A stretch of 61,032 nucleotides of DNA, from positions 1-61,032 of IMG/VR virus record IMGVR_UViG_3300010391_001971; one strand, 5' to 3'. This document shows, piece after piece, positions 56,285-61,032 of this stretch. A model generated the notes under the pieces. The model was not told where the DNA came from and did not search any database. It was given only the letters and a program-made list of their open reading frames with translations. How positions within the stretch are numbered: position 1 is the first letter of the stretch; each line of letters begins with the position of its first letter. The DNA comes from a virus. The position numbers and the translations under genes are program-made.

Positions 56285-56392
56285 CTAGCAGGTCCACTCG
56301 ATCTTCTCAACGCCACGGCGCCGGGCAACCACGCGCTGTTGCTGCAGCACCATCCCGCGGCAGCGCGGGCAGTACCGCAGCTCCGCCGTCAC
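56285..56392 (-). CDS. Cys-containing micropeptide, 35 aa
   Basis: GTG 56392 overlaps the ParB-like stop (GTGA). YCPRCRGMVLQQQRVVARRR, then IEWTC: one CxxC and a terminal Cys, with a basic middle. It is translated after the ParB-like protein and may be its partner. Confidence 0.6.
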   Translation of the reverse strand: MTAELRYCPRCRGMVLQQQRVVARRRGVEKIEWTC

Positions 56393-57150
56393 GCCGGGCC
56401 CGATTCCTGGGCCGCCAGCGTCAGCGCCCGGGCGATCAGCTCGTTCGCGTTCTCGCCGCGCTCCCCCATCGCCGCCAGCGTGCCCTTCAGCTTCTGCAGG
56501 TTCTCCTTCGTGAGCTGGACCATCAGGTGCGGCCGGCCCCCGAACGTGAACACGACCCACGACTGCTGCAGCGTGGCGCCGAACTGCGCGTACAGGCTCT
56601 GGATAACGGCCGCGAGGTCCTCCACGTTGCGGATCTTCGACGCCCGCTTCTCCAGCTCGTCCGCCATCTCCTTCGGCATCGAACGCTTGACCTGCCCGAG
56701 AAGCCGCTCCACTTCCTTCTCGCGGTGCGCCATCCCCATGAGCTTCATCAGCGCCGTGCGGCCGTACTTCCGCTCCATGCTGTTCCACAGCGCCGCAAAC
56801 TTCGGCCCGTCCAGTCGGCCACGCAGCACGTTCATCCGCACCGTCTGAATCTTCTGGCGGTCCTCGTCCCAGCCTTCCTTGATCACGGCCGGGATCTCCG
56901 TCAGGCCGGCCAGCTTCGCGGCCTTCCAGCGATGTTCCCCTGCGATGATGGTGAAGGTGATCCCGTCTTCGTTCCGGACCACCACGATGTTCTCATTGAA
57001 ACCGTTCTTCTTGATCTCCTCCACCAGCTCGTTGAACGTCGCCAGGTCCTCGGTGTTCGGGTTCCAGTGCGACGGCTGGCAGGCGTCGATCGGCAGGGCC
57101 GGCAGCTCCGGCGTTGCGCCGTCCAACGCGTTGGACTTCCTGCGGGCCAT
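56389..57150 (-). CDS. ParB/Sulfiredoxin-fold (ParB-like) protein
   Basis: 253 aa; ATG 57150 in a TGATG junction. The N-terminal ParB domain is clear: LPIDACQPSHWNPN, FNELVEEIKKNGFNENIVVV, TIIAGEHRWKAAKLAGLTEI (box II-type GEHRWKAA at 71-78) and IPAVI. The middle (FAALWNSMERKYGRTALMKL; HREKEVERLLGQV) is helical as in ParB-like DNA-binding parts. ParB proteins bind 16-bp parS palindromes and slide as CTP clamps. The first codons (SNALD) are a perfect copy of the repeated 16-bp palindrome, so this gene carries the motif it might recognise. No ParA is visible. Confidence 0.82.
   Translation of the reverse strand: MARRKSNALDGATPELPALPIDACQPSHWNPNTEDLATFNELVEEIKKNGFNENIVVVRNEDGITFTIIAGEHRWKAAKLAGLTEIPAVIKEGWDEDRQKIQTVRMNVLRGRLDGPKFAALWNSMERKYGRTALMKLMGMAHREKEVERLLGQVKRSMPKEMADELEKRASKIRNVEDLAAVIQSLYAQFGATLQQSWVVFTFGGRPHLMVQLTKENLQKLKGTLAAMGERGENANELIARALTLAAQESGPA
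57121..57136. repeat. Palindrome copy GTCCAACGCGTTGGAC (16/16) in the ParB-like gene
   Basis: Perfect copy covering codons 6-10 of the ParB-like gene, close enough to its start to autoregulate it if bound. Confidence 0.92.
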
Positions 57151-57416
57151 CAGAAGTACCGTATCCAGTAGTTCCCGTGGCGGCAGCTCAGACTCTCCAG
57201 CGGGATCTGCTCCAGCGACCAGAACGTCAGCCGGCCGCAGCACTCGAGTTCCAGCTGCTGCAGCGCCGGCCGCCAGGCCGGCCACACGACGACCATCGGC
57301 CCGTCGGACCCGATCACGAGTGGCTGACCGGCCACCTTCACGTGCATGTCGCCCAGGAACCGCAGCAGGTGCGACCGGTCGGGTGCTCCCAGAAGAATCA
57401 CGTTGCAGTCTTCCAT
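57150..57416 (-). CDS. Hypothetical protein, 88 aa
   Basis: ATG 57416. CNVILLGAPDRSHLLRFLGD, then LVIGSDGPMVVVWPAW and CRHGNYWIRYF. Strand-rich with a few Cys; no family recognised. Coupled to the ParB-like gene by TGATG. Confidence 0.68.
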   Translation of the reverse strand: MEDCNVILLGAPDRSHLLRFLGDMHVKVAGQPLVIGSDGPMVVVWPAWRPALQQLELECCGRLTFWSLEQIPLESLSCRHGNYWIRYF

Positions 57417-57420
57417 GCGG

Positions 57421-58833
57421 CTATTCTACCAGCCGCGGCTGAGCGCTGCTGTAGTCGTCCCACTGGCGCACGGCCAGATACGCGGCATAGTTCGACTGCA
57501 CGAAGCGGCGGTATGGCGGCGCCTTCGTCGCGCCGGTAGCCTTCAGGGCAGTCGGGAAGCTAACAGGCCCATTCTTCAGCAACGCCTGCGTCAGTCTACA
57601 GAACACGTCCAGCGGCTGCAGCTTGTTCCTGGCATTCCAGTCGTCGACGGCACCTATCACCCGATCCCAACCAGCCGCCCATGCCACCCGACCGTGCCGA
57701 TCACGGATCAGCTCGCGCACAGGCGTCAGATCCCGCTTAGCCTCATCCCGGTTGTCGAGCAACCAGTCCAGCAATGACGGCAGCTCTTCGAACCTGGCGT
57801 ACGTGAAGGGGTACTCGATCGGCGCGAACAGCTTCATCACCCAGGGGCGGCGCGGCAACGCCATCGGCACTCCAGCGGCAAGCAGCTCCAGGACGGTGGC
57901 GTTGACGCCCTCATCATGGGACGCGTACGCAGCGACAGACGTCCCGGCGAGCAGCTGGTGATATTGCTCTCGCAGCGGGAACCGCTCTGACGTGCGGTGC
58001 CAGCGATTATCCTTGGCGTCCAGCTTCTTGAAAGCACCGGTGCCAGCATGAACCCAAACCTCAACATCGCTCCGTGCCTGGGCGACGAGCGCGTATGACG
58101 TCAACAGATCCGCCACTCGCTTGTTGGCGTTGATGCGCCCTGTAAACAGGATCCGCTTGCGGCCGCTGGTCACCGGCTCGATCTCCGGCACGTCGATGAC
58201 GGATGGGACGACGAACGCGTTGTCCTCAGCTCTCTTGACAGCTGCCGCTGACAGCCACATCGAAACGCATCGGATCGCCTCGTCACGCTCCCAGTCGCTC
58301 AAGTACACGCACACCGCCATGGCGTACCCGAGAGCCCTGGCACCGGCGTCCAGCTCCGTCACGGTCTGATGGCTGATCGCCCCGGGTGCGTAGACGCGTG
58401 GCTCCATAAGCACGCAGGGCACTGGCCTGGTTGGGTCGGTAGCGAGACCGAGAATCAGGGCTGGCACTGCGCCGGCGCGACTGGTGAACACAACATCTAC
58501 CGGATACGGACCGCTGATCCGGTTGAACAGCTCCCAGAGGCGGCCGGTGATCGACACCGCCTGTTGGTAGAACGTGTGAAAATCCATCGCCTCCGCGAAC
58601 ACTTCAAGATTGCCGTACAGACGGGCTGCGGCCGCATCGTGCCGGCGGGCCCAGAGATAGAAAAAGGAGGCGCGGCGAGCGGACAGCATCTCAACCGCTT
58701 CACGGTAGGCGCCGAAATCGCTCTCCGCGACGAGCTCGTGCGTGATCTGCGGGATTAGGAGGGCGCGGATGCCGCCTGCGCCATCTCTGCGACGGTCGCC
58801 TTGATCCCCTCGGTCAGTGGCCTGCTGCTCCAC
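57421..58833 (-). CDS. GT4-type glycosyltransferase (start uncertain)
   Basis: About 445-470 aa. RALLIPQITHELVAESDFG starts the fold, then VVFTSRAGAVPALILG, KRILFTGRINANKRVADLL (GT4 signature strand), VWVHAGTGAFKKLDAKDNRW and SHDEGVNATVLELLAAGVPM (donor-binding E loop). The natural beginning seems to be near IRALLIP, but no ATG, GTG or TTG is there; the only standard start, GTG 58833, overlaps the epimerase by 79 bases. An ATC codon in a TAATC junction at the epimerase stop is a speculative alternative. Confidence 0.78.
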   Translation of the reverse strand: MEQQATDRGDQGDRRRDGAGGIRALLIPQITHELVAESDFGAYREAVEMLSARRASFFYLWARRHDAAAARLYGNLEVFAEAMDFHTFYQQAVSITGRLWELFNRISGPYPVDVVFTSRAGAVPALILGLATDPTRPVPCVLMEPRVYAPGAISHQTVTELDAGARALGYAMAVCVYLSDWERDEAIRCVSMWLSAAAVKRAEDNAFVVPSVIDVPEIEPVTSGRKRILFTGRINANKRVADLLTSYALVAQARSDVEVWVHAGTGAFKKLDAKDNRWHRTSERFPLREQYHQLLAGTSVAAYASHDEGVNATVLELLAAGVPMALPRRPWVMKLFAPIEYPFTYARFEELPSLLDWLLDNRDEAKRDLTPVRELIRDRHGRVAWAAGWDRVIGAVDDWNARNKLQPLDVFCRLTQALLKNGPVSFPTALKATGATKAPPYRRFVQSNYAAYLAVRQWDDYSSAQPRLVE

Positions 58834-59660
58834 GACAATCCTCGCCTTCGGCTTAGCGACACCATCCGCGGCATGCTCGAGCCCTCAGCCTTCTGGGTGT
58901 CGAACACGACTTCGAAGCCGTACATTTCACGGAGCATTAGAGCCAGCTCGCCAGTCGTGGTCTCGGTCTCCGAGATCAAGTTGATGGTCGTGTCCTCAAG
59001 CTCCAGGGCGAGCACGCAGCCTTCCACGATATCGTCGACGTACGTGTATTGATTCTGTCGGCGCCCCTGGCCCCACAGTTCCAGAACGTCGCCGCGCCGA
59101 CCTGTCTCAAGGAAGCTCTTGATGACGTTGCTGCAGTCACCGTAACCATACGCCGACCCGAACCGCAGGTTGACGTAGCGCAAACCGTATGTTTCCGAGT
59201 ACGCGCGCACTACCCGCTCCGCCATCAGCTTCGCCGCGCCGAAAGGCTCCAGGTTCAGTAGGTCCAGCGACGTCGCCTCGTTGACCACGGCCTCCGCCGG
59301 CGACCCATCCGCGTACACGTAGAACGAGGATGCCAGGATCACCTTGGGCCGGGGACGGGGATGCTCCCTGCAAGCCTCCAGCACGGCAAGGGTGCCGCGC
59401 AGCTGCAGGTCCAGGCCGGCCTGCAGGTTCTTGCGGACCATCTCGACGACCGGGCCGGCCAGGTGGAAGACGACATCCGCACCGTCCAGTGATCCCAGGG
59501 CCGCCGCCACCTCGTCGCTCTCGCGGACGTCCGCTAGGTGCACCTCACCCGTCTCGTCCTGCCGGAGGTCCAGGGCGAGCACGTCGTGCTTCAACGCCTT
59601 GAGCCGACGCACCAACCGGCCACCGATGAAGCCTGCCCCACCAGTGACCAAGATCTTCAA
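58755..59660 (-). CDS. NAD-dependent epimerase/dehydratase family protein
   Basis: 301 aa; TTG 59660 overlaps the aminotransferase stop (TTGA); GTG 59675 is the alternative. ILVTGGAGFIGGRLVRRL is the nucleotide loop, with VVFHLAGPV and LASSFYVYADGSP following. The usual YxxxK active site is FGAAK (about residues 137-141), so the catalytic Tyr is replaced by Phe and the enzyme may be altered or inactive. YTYVDDIVEGCVLAL is normal for the family. Acts in nucleotide-sugar synthesis with its neighbours. Confidence 0.82.
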   Translation of the reverse strand: MKILVTGGAGFIGGRLVRRLKALKHDVLALDLRQDETGEVHLADVRESDEVAAALGSLDGADVVFHLAGPVVEMVRKNLQAGLDLQLRGTLAVLEACREHPRPRPKVILASSFYVYADGSPAEAVVNEATSLDLLNLEPFGAAKLMAERVVRAYSETYGLRYVNLRFGSAYGYGDCSNVIKSFLETGRRGDVLELWGQGRRQNQYTYVDDIVEGCVLALELEDTTINLISETETTTGELALMLREMYGFEVVFDTQKAEGSSMPRMVSLSRRRGLSWSSRPLTEGIKATVAEMAQAASAPS

Positions 59661-60772
59661 GGCTGGCCCAGCCACGACCCCACGGCCCCAACGACACGGT
59701 TCGCGTCATCGACGTTCATCTTGTGGTGACAGGGCAAGCAGGCGTGCCGCTCGCAGAACTCCTCGACGCCCGGCAGCACGAGATCTGAGAACGCGCCGTC
59801 GAAGCATGGCAACATGTAGGACGGCTCATCGTACACACTTGAGCTGAGTTCGATCTGCTCGGCCGCCAGCGCCTCTCTCAGGGAGGCGCGCGTCCGCCCG
59901 CCCGGCAGCAACACCGGGTACTTATACCAGGTCGGCGACCCGGCACGGCCGCCACACATCTGCAGGCGGCCCGCGAACGCGTCGTCATAGACGGCCGCAA
60001 ACGTGGCCCGCTCGGCGGTACGCTCAGCGAGGTGGCGAAGCGCCACAACGCCAATTGCCGCCTGGAGCTCCGTCATGTGGACGTTCCAGCCGCGGCGGGC
60101 GAAGACTCCGGCCTGGAACATTCCGGTCCGGCCGTAGTTCTTCATCTCGAACACGAACTGCGCCAGCTCGGCGTCGTCGGTCACGAGCATCCCGCCCTGG
60201 CCGCCGGACGTCATCGGCTTCGTGCCACTCAAGCTGAACACGCCACAACCGCCGACGGAGCCAGCCGGACCGTCGCCACCTACCGCTCCGACACACTGCG
60301 CCGCGTCCTCCAGCAGGAACACGCCCGCGTCGCGGCACCACTGCGCGATCTCCTTGATGTTCCTCGGCACGAAGCCGGCCGTCTCCTGCAGCACGAGGAC
60401 CTGGAACGGCAGCGCAGCCGCCAACTGTTCTACGCTTGGCGCCATCGTCAGCGGATCGATGTCGACCCAGGTCGGCTTCGCACCTTGCCGCATGGCGGCG
60501 AAGATGGGAGATGGGAACTGGTTCCCGATGAACGCGACCCGTTCGGGCTGGAGGTGCGCGAAGACGATCTCCTGGATAGATGTGTTGCTGTTGAGCGTGA
60601 CGGCGTGTTCGCGGCCGGTGAGCTCGCGGAATCCGGCGCTCAGCTGGTCCTGCATGTCGCCCCACATCAGGTAACCGGACTCAAGGAGAGAGGCGACGAG
60701 GGACAGCATCTCCTCCTGCTCCTGCCGGCTGAAGCCAACGTCCATCCCGCGGATCTTGGTCTGAACGCTCAC
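59657..60772 (-). CDS. DegT/DnrJ/EryC1/StrS-type sugar aminotransferase
   Basis: 371 aa; GTG 60772 after AGGAGGACTT. The PLP motifs are EHAVTLNSNTSIQEIVFAHL (phosphate-binding), VFLLEDAAQCVGA (Asp near 158) and FSLSGTKPMTSGGQGGMLV (Lys near 183 forms the aldimine). NYGRTGMFQAG and HMTELQAAIGV also match. These enzymes aminate 3- or 4-keto nucleotide sugars, so it may use the product of the 4,6-dehydratase at 41393-42337. First gene after the promoter at 60809-60837. Confidence 0.9.
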   Translation of the reverse strand: MSVQTKIRGMDVGFSRQEQEEMLSLVASLLESGYLMWGDMQDQLSAGFRELTGREHAVTLNSNTSIQEIVFAHLQPERVAFIGNQFPSPIFAAMRQGAKPTWVDIDPLTMAPSVEQLAAALPFQVLVLQETAGFVPRNIKEIAQWCRDAGVFLLEDAAQCVGAVGGDGPAGSVGGCGVFSLSGTKPMTSGGQGGMLVTDDAELAQFVFEMKNYGRTGMFQAGVFARRGWNVHMTELQAAIGVVALRHLAERTAERATFAAVYDDAFAGRLQMCGGRAGSPTWYKYPVLLPGGRTRASLREALAAEQIELSSSVYDEPSYMLPCFDGAFSDLVLPGVEEFCERHACLPCHHKMNVDDANRVVGAVGSWLGQP

Positions 60773-60808
60773 AAGTCCTCCTTCTGGCGGCGCCGCCCTG
60801 TTGGGCAA

Positions 60809-60837
60809 AATCTACCGCCATCCGGCAGGACTGTCAA
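60809..60837 (-). promoter_or_regulatory. Promoter for the sugar-gene operon
   Basis: Minus strand TTGACA (60832-60837), 17-nt spacer with GGATGGCGG, TAGATT (60809-60814). The TGA stop of the upstream helix-turn-helix gene is part of the -35. About 30 nt leader with AGAAGGAGG. Confidence 0.72.
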
Positions 60838-61032
60838 CCGATAATGCGGGTTGTCAGTTCCTCTCGTGCAGCCTCAACGCTGGCTGGATCGATCTGGTAG
60901 TACGGCCGGCCCGGCAGGCGGTGCGCGACCAGGCGCCCTTCATGGATCGCCTCCAGAACGCGGCTCACCGGCACGTTCAACTCGCGAGCCAGCACCGACG
61001 CGGTGTAGTACCCACGGGCGTCGCGGGCCCGC
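60834..61032 (-). CDS. Helix-turn-helix DNA-binding protein (partial, right edge)
   Basis: Last 66 codons of a gene that begins beyond the window. ARDARGYYTASVLARELNVP, then SRVLEAIHEGRLVAHRLPGR and YYQIDPASVEAAREEL: the excisionase/MerR-like helix-turn-helix used in small regulators and recombination factors. Could regulate the promoter at 60809. Confidence 0.75.
   Translation of the reverse strand, partial: RARDARGYYTASVLARELNVPVSRVLEAIHEGRLVAHRLPGRPYYQIDPASVEAAREELTTRIIG

Noticed and set aside
1-61032. Search for an integrase, ParA, LigD, DNA polymerase, replicative helicase and CRISPR array
   Set aside because: None found with recognisable motifs on either strand; their absence applies only to this window.

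Overview
The window looks like about 61 kb of a high-GC tailed bacteriophage (siphovirus-type) genome, or a provirus segment, truncated at both ends. All supportable genes lie on the minus strand, so transcription and the functional order run from the right edge to the left edge. Genes are packed tightly: most neighbours overlap by 1, 4, 8 or 14 nt (TAATG, ATGA, GTGA, GTGGGTAG types), and many starts are GTG or TTG. The host cannot be named from sequence alone. A PTPTPTP-type linker in a secreted protein and a phage-borne bS21 ribosomal protein would suit a Chloroflexota-like host better than an actinobacterium, but this is inference.

Layout, right to left. 61.0-57.2 kb: a DNA-binding protein cut by the edge, then sugar genes (DegT-type aminotransferase, NAD-dependent epimerase, GT4 glycosyltransferase). 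57.2-50 kb: a ParB-like protein, small zinc-ribbon proteins, a DUF5131/Gp37-Gp68 protein, bS21, a candidate small terminase and the large terminase. 49.5-42.6 kb: portal fused to MuF and a toxin-like tail, a gp10-like protein, a helix-turn-helix protein, a ChaB-protease-scaffold fusion and the major capsid protein. 42.5-34.8 kb: a glycosylation island inside the structural operon (two sugar-nucleotide dehydratase/reductase genes, several glycosyltransferases including a triple-domain one, a methyltransferase) with small membrane proteins. 34.6-20.9 kb: head-tail connectors, a tail protein with beta-propeller repeats, frameshifted tail chaperones, tape measure, distal tail protein and a 1327-residue fibre. 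20.5-18.6 kb: an M23 peptidase and a secreted beta-helix protein. 18.5-0 kb: early-type genes: a phiC31 gp3-like recombination directionality factor, HNH proteins, a HerA-like ATPase whose reading frame contains a tRNA-Ile(UAU), a RadA-zinc/DnaC-like helicase loader beside a possible origin, Ku, a LexA-like regulator, DUF932, and Mre11 with a split Rad50.

The most unusual signals are: (1) a 16-bp palindrome, GTCCAACGCGTTGGAC, in at least seven near-perfect copies inside genes over the whole window, one of them in the first codons of the ParB-like gene; (2) a promoter family whose 17-bp spacer repeatedly carries CGTTGGCGTGC, some members firing directly onto a start codon (leaderless); (3) about twenty very small Cys-rich proteins; (4) the tRNA nested in a long coding frame; (5) a DNA-end module of Ku, Mre11, split Rad50 and HerA-like ATPase; (6) a portal-MuF-toxin-like fusion; and (7) two probable recoding or frameshift sites in tail genes.
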